A stretch of DNA of 64,000 nucleotides from Enterovibrio coralii (GTDB lineage: Bacteria > Pseudomonadota > Gammaproteobacteria > Enterobacterales > Vibrionaceae): NCBI RefSeq assembly GCF_001559595.1, contig NZ_LNTY01000033.1, positions 54,799 through 118,798 of the forward strand. The letters run 5' to 3'. The notes beneath the pieces are model-generated. The model was not told where the DNA came from, did no database searches, and worked only from the letters and a program-made list of their open reading frames with translations. Below are positions 1-9,584 of the stretch, piece after piece; the first letter of the stretch is position 1; every line of letters begins with the position of its first letter. The position numbers were made by a program, and so were the translations under genes.

Positions 1-605
1 TTTCCCTTTATCAGAGCTGTCCTTTCCTTCTTTGGAGTCTTTGCCGTCCTTGCCTTCTTTGCCTTTGTCGGAGGTGTCTTTACCTTCTTTTCCTTTGTCA
101 GAGCTGTCCTTTCCTTCTTTGGATCTTTACCGTCCTTGCCTTCCTTTCCTTTATCGGAGCTGTCTTTGCCCTCTTTCCCTTCTTTAGAATCTTTACCCTC
201 CTTGTCGTCTTTGCCGTCCTTACCCTCTTTGCCTTCTTTCCCCTCCTTACCTTCTTTTTCTTTGGCTTTATCGCCGCCGTCTTTCACACCTTCTTTTGAG
301 TCTTCTTTGGACTTGTCGCCGCCATCTTTACCGTCTTTGCCTCCGTCCTTACCGAAGACCTTAAAGTCGGTATCTTCCATGGTGTCTTTCAAACCATCTT
401 TACCGTCTTTTTTGACCAAGCCACCGTCTCTGCCTGGTACTGGACGTGGGCCAAACCCATCGTCATCAGGCAAAGGCGTTAAGCCAACACGAGACTCAAC
501 CAACTTATCGATAGTTTCCTGCCTCTTTTCGAGCTGCTTCCGCAAAACGGGAACACGATCTTCGGCAGGGATAAAAGGCTGCAGGAACGTAAATTCGTTA
601 GGCAT
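1..605 (-). CDS. Gly/Lys/Asp/Glu-repeat protein, partial, with a frame break
   Basis: The gene starts at the ATG at 605 and runs off the left edge. The first ~70 residues (MPNEFTFLQPFIPAEDR...) are of normal composition. After that the protein becomes a low-complexity, highly charged run of GKDGKDS, GKEGKD and SSDKGKEG units with no membrane segment or signal peptide. Near position 122 one base is missing relative to the neighbouring repeat copies. The unshifted frame then reads as a Lys/Ala/Thr/Pro-rich, histone-H1-like sequence, also open to the edge, while restoring the base continues the GKEGKD pattern. The start lies one base after the stop of the upstream pentapeptide gene, so the two are probably one transcript. 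I do not recognise a function. Collagen-like or linker-like roles are possible but unsupported. Confidence 0.6.
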   Translation of the reverse strand, partial: MPNEFTFLQPFIPAEDRVPVLRKQLEKRQETIDKLVESRVGLTPLPDDDGFGPRPVPGRDGGLVKKDGKDGLKDTMEDTDFKVFGKDGGKDGKDGGDKSKEDSKEGVKDGGDKAKEKEGKEGKEGKEGKDGKDDKEGKDSKEGKEGKDSSDKGKEGKDGKDPKKERTALTKEKKVKTPPTKAKKARTAKTPKKERTALIKG

Positions 606-606
606 G

Positions 607-915
607 TTAAGACTCCTTCCCTTGGGTAATGAGGTTCAACAATTTCCCAACGTGGATCCCATTGATAATGAGACCAGACACGTCACAATTGACCATCACA
701 GTGCCTTTCAATGAACAGTTCTCAAACACCACGCTATCGAGTGAAGACCCCGAAATGGCCATGCCATCTAAGTCCCCTCGGTTGATGCGCGCGTTAACCA
801 TGGAGATGCGATCCATCAGGGTGTCATCAAAGTCGATTTCAGTGAGAGAGGAACTCTTGAGCGATGTGTTGGTGATGAGCGAGTTGGGCCCAAGCGGAAT
901 TGGTTTCGTAGACAT
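607..915 (-). CDS. Pentapeptide-repeat protein
   Basis: A small protein of about 102 residues built almost entirely from pentapeptide repeats. From residue ~12 a hydrophobic residue (L, F, M, I or V) recurs every fifth position for about 16 units, for example TSLKS, SSLTE, IDFDD, SSLDS, VVFEN, CSLKG. Such repeats fold into a right-handed square beta-helix. I chose the ATG at 915 because AAAGAGG lies 8 bases upstream; an in-frame GTG at 960 would add 15 residues. It ends one base before the start of the charged-repeat gene, so the pair looks like an operon. No partner or substrate can be read from the sequence. Confidence 0.65.
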   Translation of the reverse strand: MSTKPIPLGPNSLITNTSLKSSSLTEIDFDDTLMDRISMVNARINRGDLDGMAISGSSLDSVVFENCSLKGTVMVNCDVSGLIINGIHVGKLLNLITQGKES

Positions 916-1294
916 CTCGTCAGCCTCTTTTGCAACGTCGAATTCAAAGCTCTGGTGCACAGCTTCCGCTGTCGGAGCAACTTACAGTTCTTGAAAATCT
1001 TGCACGTAGAGCAATCTGAGTAGGAGATAAGTGTGTATCAGTAAAGCAATTCACCTAGTAGCAATATTGATACTTTGAGGGGATTTGATGATTTGGGAAC
1101 AAAGCTGTTTCTAACCCTGCAATTTGACGTGGTCGATACAAGGTCGACCCATGCTGAAAACGAGATGGTTTCAGTGGAGCAGCCAAGACTCCGGACGAGA
1201 ACATGGGTGAGTTATGGCGTTTTGTATCAGCAAACCGAGATTTATCCGGCTGTAACACGTAAAATGTAAGCATCTGATTAAGTGAAAACACCGC
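916..1294. other. Intergenic region between divergent genes
   Basis: This stretch separates the leftward pentapeptide pair from a rightward gene. Short open frames occur on both strands, but none has a ribosome site, domain or codon bias that I trust. It probably holds promoters for both directions. I could not place a convincing -35/-10 pair. Confidence 0.4.
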
Positions 1295-2229
1295 ATGCAA
1301 ACCGACGCTCATACTCACATCGACATCCCATTCAATTTCCGCCATACCTGTTGGTTTTGTGGGGAGCCATCTTCGAGAAGCTTCCATTTTCCACGCAGAC
1401 CGAACAAAAACGTTGAACATCCTTTGCTGACGATCCCTGCTTGCAAAGAGTGTGACACTATCAAATATGCGCGCGATGTCTCTTCAATCTGGCGTTTACG
1501 AGCAGTATTAAACAAGCTCTGATCTCCAAATACACCAAGCATTTAGCAATTGGAATCAACTGGACAGAAGAAGAACTTCAAGACAGTGAGTTTTCAGGCT
1601 CAATTTTGGGTGGTTTTGGTGAAAGCGCGTGGCAAATGTACGAAATTGCCAAAGAGCGCGTGGCGTTTCAGGGCTGGCCACTCAGCGTGAATGGTGTCCC
1701 GCTCTATGTTTTTGATGATACCAGTGGCTTTGATTTTGAAGGAACACGATATTCGTCTCTCTCGGCGTGTATTGATTTCTTCGTGGAAGCAACAGGTGTT
1801 GACAAAGATCTTCTATCACAACTCGTTGAAATTGTTACACCTGAGCGATTTGATTATGCACTCAAAATCGCAACGCTGAACAAACGCATCTCCTTTGCCA
1901 GACGTACGCAAATTATTGATGATGTCACCGAACAAGAAGCCGAGAAACGCGAAGCGGAACTGAACCGCAGTGCGATCGCGCATTCGATTGAAGAGGTGTC
2001 GGTATCAGGTGCGGTTGCCCCCATTTTTGCTATTCAATGGGCAATCGAGAAGGGCGTCAAAACACTCGCAGAGCTGTGTCCTTTAGAAGATGACTATTTT
2101 GATGACTTTCAGCACCTTGGCGGTGCGGCCGCGTTCGCCTCATACAACGGACTTCAGCTTTATCTGCAAGCGCGTGAAGACGCGGAGTGGGTTGATGAAA
2201 ACGACCCGAATAGGGATTTGTGGGTGTGA
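1295..2229 (+). pseudogene. Zinc-ribbon (CxxC...CxxC) unknown protein, one frame break
   Basis: The N-terminal part (1295 to ~1500) carries CWFCG and, about 30 residues later, CKEC. This spacing is typical of a zinc ribbon or the metal-binding knuckles of HNH-like proteins. The frame then stops at 1520, but the next frame continues smoothly as SSIKQALISKYTKH and on through INWTEEEL to the end at 2229. One missing base around 1485-1500 therefore explains the break. The C-terminal ~220 residues are acidic and helical, with no family that I recognise. No clear HNH catalytic histidines are visible, so nuclease activity should not be assumed. It is either a sequencing error in a real gene or a genuine frameshift. 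Confidence 0.5.
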
Positions 2230-2591
2230 CCATGTGGCACTGAGTAAGCAAAGGCAGTGACCAACTAACACTTTGTTTCTAACAAAACATCCAACCCACA
2301 CTAAGAATATTGCTATTTTGTAACCAACGGTAACGCAATTGAGTGCCGAAATGCTGGCTCAAAACTGCGATAAATGTGCTAAATATTTGTTTTCATTGTC
2401 GTGATATCAGCATGTTGGCAAGTGAACACCTATGCGTTCGTGGAGTATTTCGCATTATTGGCTGGACGGTTTTCATTGAGCGGCTCTATACTGCGCTTCC
2501 TGTTTTTACGTTAGGAATACTTTGTGGACCCCAACTCTAGTCGATTGTGTAACCCCTTATTGGCTTTCTTTGACCAAGGGAGGACACAACA
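2230..2591 (+). promoter_or_regulatory. Upstream region of the CNNM/CorC pair
   Basis: A 360-base AT-richer stretch ahead of the CNNM genes. It ends with a good ribosome site (GGGAGG, 9 bases before the ATG at 2592). It presumably contains the promoter and a leader. A magnesium-sensing leader would make sense for this family, but I see no motif that identifies one. A 65-codon open frame at 2343-2540 has no other support. Confidence 0.35.
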
Positions 2592-3964
2592 ATGATTGAT
2601 ACCCTTCTAACTCTGCTGTTCGGCATTTTCTTCATTCTGGTCATTATTGCGGCAAACGGTTACTTCGTTGCGCAAGAATTCGCGTACATGGCAGTGGACC
2701 GCGCTAAGCTCGCTACTCTAGCAGCGACTGGCGACGAAGCCGCTAAGCGTGCACTCGCCGTGACGAAACGTACCAGCTTCATGCTTTCCGGTGCGCAGCT
2801 GGGTATCACTGTGACTGGCCTTGTTTTGGGCTTTGTTGCTGAGCCTCTAGTCGGTCAATCTTTGGGCGTTCTATTGCAGGGCTTCGGTTTATCTCTTGAA
2901 TCAGGTATTGCCATTGGTACCGTCATTACACTTGGCGTGGCGATGGTTGTTCAAATGATTCTGGGTGAGCTTTACCCGAAAAACCTTGCGATTGCGAATG
3001 CTGAGCCAATGTCTCGCATTTTGTCTCGCTCTACGCTGATTTACATGTCTGCCTTTGGTTGGATCATCAGCTTCTTCGACAAATCCGCAAACCTGCTTCT
3101 TCGCGCAGTTCGTATCGAACCGGTTCACGATCTCGATGTGAGCGCATCAGAAGAAGATTTAACCCATATTATTGCTAACTCGCGTGACACCGGTGACTTG
3201 CCTGTTGAGCTGTCACTGATGATGGACCGTATTCTGGACTTCCCAGAGCGCGATGTTGAGCACGCGATGGTTCCTCGTTCACAAGTGGACTGGGTTGAGC
3301 CAGAAACCACGCTGACAGAACTACTGTCACTGATGAAGCAAGCGCATACTCGCTACCCAGTTATCAACGATGACGACGCGCCGGTAGGTGTTGTGCATTT
3401 GGCTGATGTGCTGGCGCACTTGGAATCAGGCAGTGCCGAGGACACAGTGTCTTCTGTGATGCGTCCTGCGACGGTGCTGCCGACTTTGATGTTGCTGCCT
3501 GACGCACTGAACCAACTTGTGACCTCAACCAACCAACTTGCTTGTGTTATCGATGAATACGGCGGCTTTGCGGGCGTATTGACGATTGAAGACTTGGCAA
3601 TGGAAATCGTCGGCGAAATCACCGACGAGCATGACACTGACGGCGCAGATGCTGTTGTGTCAGAAAGTGACAATGTTTGGTTGATGGAAGGTGATGTTCA
3701 CGTCGACGAAGTAGAGCGTGCGATTGGTTACGATCTGCCAAAAGAAGATGTAGAAACCATTGCTGGCTTGCTGATTTCAGAGCGCGGTGCGCTGCCAGCT
3801 GAAGGTGAAACCGTTAATATTGAGCTGCCTATCGACCATCTGAACTGGCAGCAGGTGAAGTGATTTCACGTCACCTTGAGGTGAAAGTGTTGCGCATTGA
3901 GCGACACGTACCGACCGAGGTGCGTGTAAAACTGGTAGAAACGCCAGTTGTGGAGGGTGAATAA
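2592..3964 (+). CDS. CNNM/CorC-family membrane protein with CBS pair (frame break near the 3' end)
   Basis: N-terminal CNNM (DUF21) domain with about four hydrophobic segments (residues ~5-170), then two CBS domains (~205-330) and the start of a CorC/HlyC C-terminal domain (~345 on). The family is linked to Mg2+/Co2+ efflux or resistance in the inner membrane. The direct frame stops at 3863 after LNWQQVK. One base missing near 3854 restores GEVISRHLEVKVLRIERH and an end at 3964. That stop overlaps the ATG of the next gene as TAATG, which strongly supports the reconstructed end. The full length is then about 457 residues. It forms an operon with its shorter paralogue. Confidence 0.85.
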
Positions 3965-4989
3965 TGTACGATCCGTTGATTGTCACCCTAGTGACTGTTG
4001 CCCTAATTATTCTTAGCGGCATCTTCGTAATCATTGAGTTCGCATTGCTGGGTGCTCGTCGTCACCGTCTTGAAGAGATGGCGATTGAAAGCGCGTCTGC
4101 CCGTGCTGCATTGCGCGGTATGAATGACCTGACGCTGATGCTGGCGGGTGCACAGCTTGGTATTACCTTCTGTACCTTTGCATTGGGTGCGGTAACGAAA
4201 CCGGCTGTTGACCATTGGGTTGGCCCTGTCTTGCTTGCTATGGGTATGCCCGATTGGGCTGCTGGTGGTGCCGCATTCGGTTTCTCGCTGTTCGTGGTGA
4301 CCTTCCTGCACTTGGTGGTGGGTGAAATGGCACCTAAGTCATGGTCTATCGCGCACCCTGAGAAATCAGCATTGGCAGTGGGTATCATTGCTCGTGCATA
4401 CGTGTGGCCTTTGCGCCCGTTGCTAAACTGGATCAACCGCATTGCTAACCGTTTGGTGAAAGCATCGGGTGTTGAGCCAGTTGAAAGTGCAGCGGTTGGT
4501 GGACAGGATATTGATACCATCCGCCAATTGGTTGAGCACTCAGGCAAGGTAGGTACGCTGAAGCCTGATACGCAGCGTCAGCTTTCTGGCCTGATTGATC
4601 TAAGCTCAATCCCAGTTGAAACGCTGGTAACAGAAGGCCAGGTGACAGTGCATGTCGATAAGAATGCGACTGTGGCAGACGTACGTGCTGCTGCAATGAC
4701 GTCAGGACACCTGCGTATTCTGCTGTGCGGCAAGAAAGGAATTAAGCCTTTGGTTGTTCACGTGCGTGATACCTTGTTGGAACCTGCTGACCGACCTGCA
4801 CGTGAATTGGCACGTAACGCATACGTGCTTGATTCTAAAACCCCGGTATACGAAGCACTTGCACGCATGCGCGAAGCCAGCGTTCAGCTTGCTGTAGTAA
4901 GCAAAGACGGAAAAATGGTGGGTGTCGTGACCTTGGCAGACATCATCAAACGTGTATTGCCAACCTCGGCGACTAACGACGCGGCGTAA
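3964..4989 (+). CDS. CNNM-domain protein with CBS domains, shorter paralogue
   Basis: 341 residues. CNNM (DUF21) domain with membrane segments in residues ~1-170, then a cytoplasmic CBS pair ending in VVTLADIIKRVL. It lacks the CorC/HlyC tail of its upstream neighbour, so the two may form a hetero-oligomer, as paired CNNM genes often do. Its start overlaps the reconstructed stop of the upstream gene (TAATG), indicating translational coupling. A strong terminator follows at 5029. The metal substrate is not evident from the sequence. Confidence 0.85.
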   Translation: MYDPLIVTLVTVALIILSGIFVIIEFALLGARRHRLEEMAIESASARAALRGMNDLTLMLAGAQLGITFCTFALGAVTKPAVDHWVGPVLLAMGMPDWAAGGAAFGFSLFVVTFLHLVVGEMAPKSWSIAHPEKSALAVGIIARAYVWPLRPLLNWINRIANRLVKASGVEPVESAAVGGQDIDTIRQLVEHSGKVGTLKPDTQRQLSGLIDLSSIPVETLVTEGQVTVHVDKNATVADVRAAAMTSGHLRILLCGKKGIKPLVVHVRDTLLEPADRPARELARNAYVLDSKTPVYEALARMREASVQLAVVSKDGKMVGVVTLADIIKRVLPTSATNDAA

Positions 4990-5028
4990 CGATATTCTTG
5001 GTGTCAGAGACTCTCTGACGGTCAGATC

Positions 5029-5057
5029 AAAAACGCCACCCTAGGGTGGCGTTTTTT
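5029..5057. terminator. Rho-independent terminator
   Basis: Perfect inverted repeat AACGCCACCC / GGGTGGCGTT followed by a T run and preceded by an A run. It can therefore serve both the rightward CNNM operon and the leftward carboxypeptidase gene that ends at 5066. Confidence 0.9.
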
Positions 5058-5065
5058 TATGGCGA

Positions 5066-6190
5066 TTAAAGCTTTGGCAGTGTTGCCCAAATTGCTGCCA
5101 GCATTTCGCTACCGAATGCGGCACTGCGTTCTGGCGACCAGCCGTAGACTTCATCTGGCTGGTTGTTGTGATCCTTAAATGGCATTTCAACCGTGTAAGA
5201 CAAACACTTGAACTGTTCAGCGACCCAGTTTGAACCCACAGTCAGGTTCGCAGTGCCCGGTGCACTTTTCGGATAACCGTGTTCGTCTTGGAACTCTGGT
5301 GTAATGGTTAGCAGTGCTTGTTTGAAGTGTTCTTCAAGCGCAGCAAAATCTTCATCGTAAGAAGGAATACCTTCACTACCCGCAACGAAGTTGTATGGGA
5401 TCGCTTCATCGCCGTGAATGTCCAAGAACATATCAACGCCCGTTTCTAGCATGCGCTCGCGAACGTAGAACACCTCTGGGCTGCGTTCAACCGACGGCGT
5501 TTGCCATTCACGGTTCAGGTTTGCGCCCACTGCATTGTGGCGCAGGTGACCACGAATACTGCCATCTGGGTTCATGTTTGGCACAACGCGGATTACCGCA
5601 TTATCAATTAACGCCTTACCCACGGTGTCAGTATCATCCAACAGGCGCATCAACAGGCCTTCAATGAACCATTCAGCCATGCTTTCGCCTGGGTGCTGAC
5701 GACCGATAACCCATATGTTCTTCTTACCTTCTGCTGGCTCACCTATGGTCAGCAGGCTCATGTCATTACCGTCTAGGGTTGAACCTAACGTTTCTAGCTG
5801 ACAGGCGTAATGCATCTGTGCATTGTGCAGCAGATCTTGGTGGCGGTCATACGAGTAAGGCGCGAAGTACGCAAAGTACATTGAACTTTGCTCTGGGATA
5901 ACAGAAAAACGCAGGTTGTCGCCATCAAACTCAGACGGAATACGGAACCACTCGTTGCGGTCGTAAGAAGCAACCACATCGTAATCTTGCCAGCCTTCGG
6001 GGTAGGCGGATTTAGCAAGGTTTTGCAGTGTGAACTGATGCAGCTCTTGTGAGTGGCTTTCCAAGCGGAAATGGAACCACTGCGCGATATCGGTATTGTT
6101 GTCGGCAGGGATAGTGAGCTGAATGCTGTCTGGTGATTCAGCGGAAACAACATGGATGTTTCCGCTGTCGAAATTGCTGAAAATTTTCAT
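5066..6190 (-). CDS. M14-family zinc carboxypeptidase (cytosolic carboxypeptidase-like)
   Basis: 374 residues with no signal peptide. An N-terminal beta-rich domain (~1-125), typical of the cytosolic carboxypeptidase subgroup, precedes the peptidase domain. Zinc and catalytic features are visible: RQHPGES (His and Glu ligands), NPDGSIRGH with an arginine for substrate carboxylate, NLNREW, DIHGDE (third zinc ligand), and VEMPFKDH with the likely catalytic Glu. Bacterial members of this subgroup hydrolyse C-terminal residues of peptides, but the physiological substrate is unknown. It is a single gene ending at a shared terminator. Confidence 0.88.
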   Translation of the reverse strand: MKIFSNFDSGNIHVVSAESPDSIQLTIPADNNTDIAQWFHFRLESHSQELHQFTLQNLAKSAYPEGWQDYDVVASYDRNEWFRIPSEFDGDNLRFSVIPEQSSMYFAYFAPYSYDRHQDLLHNAQMHYACQLETLGSTLDGNDMSLLTIGEPAEGKKNIWVIGRQHPGESMAEWFIEGLLMRLLDDTDTVGKALIDNAVIRVVPNMNPDGSIRGHLRHNAVGANLNREWQTPSVERSPEVFYVRERMLETGVDMFLDIHGDEAIPYNFVAGSEGIPSYDEDFAALEEHFKQALLTITPEFQDEHGYPKSAPGTANLTVGSNWVAEQFKCLSYTVEMPFKDHNNQPDEVYGWSPERSAAFGSEMLAAIWATLPKL

Positions 6191-6294
6191 TTTACTGGAC
6201 TTTCTATCGAGGATTTCCCATCACAATAGCATAGCTCTCTTGTGATGCGAGCGATGAAAGCTGAATTAAATTACTAACCAATCAATACACTAGA

Positions 6295-6851
6295 TTACTT
6301 CTTCATCAGTTCGCACATTTCCGCCGTCAGCTCCTCTTTCGCCTGAGGATAGGTTCTCAAAAGGATTCTCAACTGCTGCTTTGCCATCTCGGTCTCGTCG
6401 TTATCGATCAGTATCTGGATGAACTTTAGTTTTGCCTCAATCTTAGAATGGATTTCGGCTTCACTGAGCACTTCCACATCATGTTCTGGTGCACGTGAGA
6501 ATCGTTCAAAGGTTTCCGCATTTGAACGCGCCTTCATTTCCACTTTTGGTGGCTCTGGCAACGCAGCGTCAGCGGGGGCTGTATCCATCATCATTTCGGC
6601 TTCAAGAGATTCTTGAATCACCGCAGGCTCAGTGGAAAGCGGTTTGTCTGCCCATTTCCACGGTGCAAGAATGGCAACAAACCCAACGGTTGCTGCAATG
6701 CCCGTGATTTGCCACCAAGGGTATTTAGCCAGCTGTTTGCTTTGCTTTTCGGCATAGCGAATAATGCGTGCATCTATAAGCTCGGAAGCTCTTCATTTGC
6801 GCCGTCTTTGTAGAGAGCGATAATGTCGTCATCGGAAAATTGGCGTGTCAT
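6295..6851 (-). CDS. Membrane anti-sigma-like protein (frame break)
   Basis: The ATG at 6851 overlaps the end of the sigma factor gene by 23 bases and reads MTRQFSDDDIIALYKDG. That frame stops near 6770, but one missing base around 6786 joins it to ELIDARIIRYAEKQSKQ, a single membrane segment (GIAATVGFVAILAPW, residues ~50-65), and a ~115-residue acidic C-terminal part ending at 6295. The topology (short cytoplasmic N-terminus, one membrane span, outer domain) and the overlap with an ECF sigma gene suggest a regulator that holds the sigma factor at the membrane. No canonical zinc anti-sigma motif is seen, so this role is inferred from context. Confidence 0.65.
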
Positions 6852-7398
6852 TCTCGGCTCCTAGCTTTTTCGTCAGGCATTGCCTTAGTTGGTCAAGAGC
6901 ATAACGAAGACGTGTTTTCAGTGTTTCAGGTTTCGCATCAACAATGTCGCATATCTGTGCGGGCTCAAAGCCTGCTTCGTGACGAAGCAAAAACGCTTCT
7001 CTTTGTTTAGGTGCTAATAAACCCATGCAGTGCTTGAGTGCCGATTGCTGACGTTCGGCCGGGTTGTCAGGTTGTTCCCAAGCGTCATCGGTATCAAGTT
7101 GGGCGCGATAGTCTTTTTCTGACTGCTGCTTACGATACTCATCAATCACGATGTTATGGGCGATGCGATATAGCCAAGTTGTAAATTTGGCGGAAGGCTC
7201 GTAGGACGAACGCTTATCGACAACACGAAACCAGACATCTTGAAAAAGCTCTTCTGCCCTGGATTGTTGCGATACGCCAAGCTGTCGCAGCACATAGCGA
7301 TAAAGTGGCGCACGATGGCGACGGTACAAGGCATCGAATGCACCTTGGTCACCCGCACTAAAGTTGAGCATAAGCGTTTCGTCTGTGTCGTTATTCAT
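6829..7398 (-). CDS. ECF-type RNA polymerase sigma factor
   Basis: 189 residues with sigma-70 region 2 (residues ~20-90; ELFQDVWFRV and TWLYRIAHNIVIDEYRK) and region 4 (~125-175; LAPKQREAFLLRHEAGFEPAQIC, then a helix-turn-helix with TLKTRLRYAL). There is no region 1 or 3, as usual for ECF sigma factors. It is transcribed between the VWA lipoprotein gene upstream and the overlapping anti-sigma candidate downstream. This order recurs in vibrios and related bacteria. The signal is unknown. Confidence 0.9.
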   Translation of the reverse strand: MNNDTDETLMLNFSAGDQGAFDALYRRHRAPLYRYVLRQLGVSQQSRAEELFQDVWFRVVDKRSSYEPSAKFTTWLYRIAHNIVIDEYRKQQSEKDYRAQLDTDDAWEQPDNPAERQQSALKHCMGLLAPKQREAFLLRHEAGFEPAQICDIVDAKPETLKTRLRYALDQLRQCLTKKLGAENDTPIFR

Positions 7399-7461
7399 TT
7401 TTATCTTTAAACAAGGAGCGACAATTCGTCGCCCCTAAAAAACGCCTTATCGAGAATCGCC

Positions 7462-9162
7462 TTATAAGTTTTGTGCAACTTCCACCATGCGAATGAATTC
7501 GCCGCGGTCGTTGTAAGGGTCGTCACCTCGGTTATCACGCGCAATGGTGGCGATCTGCGCATAGGATAAATCATTGAGGTACTTATTATCCTTCAGTTTT
7601 TGCGCGAATGCCGCAACAGATGTGGCAAATTGAAAATCACTGCTTGCTTGGGCGAAGGCACGTTTCCCATCTTTATGGTTTACCACGGTTTTCACGAGCT
7701 TGCTGGTGTCCGACTCAGGCAATTTATAACGCACTTTCACTTGTGCCAGTTCATTTTGATGCAGGTTAGGTTGCGTTAACCCTGTTTGCGTTTTTTGATA
7801 GCGCAGATCGTCGATTTGCCCTTTATCACCCACGTAGGTGACCTCATAGATCGCAGTGACAGAATGGCCAGCACCAATCTCACCTGCATCGACCTTGTCA
7901 TTGTTAAAGTCTTCATCGCGAAGCTGGCGGTTTTGGTAACCAATCAAGCGATACTCTTTGACGACTGCGGGATTAAATTCGATTTGAATTTTTACATCAG
8001 AGGCGATGCTTTGCAGCGTGCCGCTCATCTGGCGGATCAGCACTTTTTGCGCTTCATGCAAAGTATCGATGTAAGCGTGATTGCCATCGCCGATATCAGC
8101 AAGCTGTTCCATCATCGCATCATTGTAGTTGCCACGGCCAAAGCCCAATGTAGTGAGGGAAATGCCGTTGTCGCGCTCCGTTTTAATTAAGTTCTTTAGC
8201 TCATCGAGATTGGTCATACCCACATTAAAATCGCCGTCAGTGGCAAGAATTACGCGGTTAACGCCATTTTTAATAAAGCCAGATTTCGCTTGTTGGTAGG
8301 CGAGCTTAATGCCACTTTCCCCATAGGTGCCGCCACCCGCTTGGAGTTGTTTTAGCGCATTGAGGATTTCTTGTTGGTTGTCGCCTTTGGTGGGTTTAAG
8401 CACCACGCTGGATGTGCCTGCATAGGTGACGAGGCTAACCGTGTCATCGCCGCTGAGTTGTTTCGTCAGCATCGACAGGCTTTGTACCAGCAGTGGCAGC
8501 TTGTTTGGCTGTCCCATTGAACCGGATACATCGACAAGGAACACAAGGTTGGATGGTTTTCGTTCATCGCTTGGTATGTCATAGCCTTTGAGAGCCACAC
8601 GCAGTAACTGACGGTCTTCATTCCATGGAGACGGAGCAAGCTCTGTTTGCACGGAAAATGGCTGAGCAGTGGAGGTTGGTACCTCGTAGCCGTAATCAAA
8701 ATAGTTAATAAACGCTTCTTCACGAATCGCATCGGCAGGCGGCTTTTGCCCCATATCGAGGTAGCTTCGAATGTTGGCATAGCTGCCAGTGTCGACATCG
8801 ATAGAGAAGGTAGAGAGTGGCTGCTCACTGACGAGCTGAACACCGTTGCTCGGCGTCGGTAAATAGCTATCGCGATTAGGCTGAACCACCATCATGTCGT
8901 GAGCAGGCATACCAATCAGGGCGCGTTTATTGGTTGGGGCAGCGGCATAAAAGACTTCTGGTTGGCTTGCGGGAACGCGCTGAACCACGTCGCGTTCTGC
9001 TTGAATTTGTAGAGCGTCTTGTGAAGCTTTTTCTTTTACTTCCGTTTTCACTGTGTGTTGTTGAGGCTGATTTGTTTGCTGTGAAGTGGCTGGTTTATCC
9101 GAACAGCCAGAAACCAAAATCGTGCTGATAAAGAGTGCAATGGTAGTTTTACGAAGTGTCAT
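7462..9162 (-). CDS. VWA-domain lipoprotein, YfbK-like
   Basis: 566 residues. It begins with a lipoprotein signal (FISTILVSGC, predicted lipidated Cys20) and a Gln/Lys-rich linker, then an N-terminal VWF-associated domain (~100-200). The VWA domain has an intact metal-ion site (DVSGSMG at 211-217, later a TYAGTS loop and LATDGDFNVG), and a C-terminal DUF3520-type region follows. YfbK-family proteins are envelope proteins of unclear function. The start is supported by AAGGG upstream of the ATG at 9162. It is the first gene of the module with the sigma and anti-sigma genes, so it may be the sensor or the target of the sigma factor. Confidence 0.85.
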   Translation of the reverse strand: MTLRKTTIALFISTILVSGCSDKPATSQQTNQPQQHTVKTEVKEKASQDALQIQAERDVVQRVPASQPEVFYAAAPTNKRALIGMPAHDMMVVQPNRDSYLPTPSNGVQLVSEQPLSTFSIDVDTGSYANIRSYLDMGQKPPADAIREEAFINYFDYGYEVPTSTAQPFSVQTELAPSPWNEDRQLLRVALKGYDIPSDERKPSNLVFLVDVSGSMGQPNKLPLLVQSLSMLTKQLSGDDTVSLVTYAGTSSVVLKPTKGDNQQEILNALKQLQAGGGTYGESGIKLAYQQAKSGFIKNGVNRVILATDGDFNVGMTNLDELKNLIKTERDNGISLTTLGFGRGNYNDAMMEQLADIGDGNHAYIDTLHEAQKVLIRQMSGTLQSIASDVKIQIEFNPAVVKEYRLIGYQNRQLRDEDFNNDKVDAGEIGAGHSVTAIYEVTYVGDKGQIDDLRYQKTQTGLTQPNLHQNELAQVKVRYKLPESDTSKLVKTVVNHKDGKRAFAQASSDFQFATSVAAFAQKLKDNKYLNDLSYAQIATIARDNRGDDPYNDRGEFIRMVEVAQNL

Positions 9163-9557
9163 GATTCATCCCTTCTTCGAAAATACGAGCCTGATATAGG
9201 ACTCGAATCGTTCTGTTTGGAGTTACAAACGTGCGGGGAAGGAGAAGGGGTGAAAATTTTTTGAAGTTTTTTGAGGGGGTTGGATTTGTATTAGGAAGAG
9301 ATAGATGAGGGTCTAGCGGATTTTGAAGGATGGAGCGAAGTGTTGAGTACGTTTGAACCACGGTCAGTAGGATTGATTCGCGGAAATGTACGATGAAAAA
9401 ATCACGGCTAAACCTTGGTTTCTTGTTGTCGTTTTCTAACAATTTCCTCGAACAACAATAGGCCCCACTTGGGCAACTTCTTTTAGGTATCTCACCATGC
9501 TTTGAAGTGTATAAATCGACACGCTGTATTCTGCTCTGAACGCTTCATCTGCGATGC

Positions 9558-9584
9558 GTTGATTTATAATAGGCATAAATCAAC
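9558..9584. repeat. 9-bp inverted repeat at the edge of the inserted segment
   Basis: GTTGATTTA and TAAATCAAC form a perfect inverted repeat with a 9-base loop. It begins about 9 bases past the point where homology to the thioesterase gene stops. It may be a terminator-like hairpin or a remnant of the event that inserted the 9.56-10.29 kb segment. Confidence 0.4.

Noticed and set aside
136..714. Plus-strand open frame rich in Ser, Pro and Leu
   Set aside because: It is the complement of the Lys/Gly/Asp/Glu repeat gene. Its composition is the mirror of that repeat, and it crosses into the antisense of the pentapeptide gene.
2343..2540. 65-codon plus-strand open frame ahead of the CNNM genes
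   Set aside because: No ribosome site, no domain and unusual composition; more likely promoter or leader DNA.
9149..9442. 97-residue minus-strand open frame
   Set aside because: Its first residues (LENDNKK...) align to the thioesterase remnant after a frame break. The rest is unlike any protein, so it is part of the pseudogene region.
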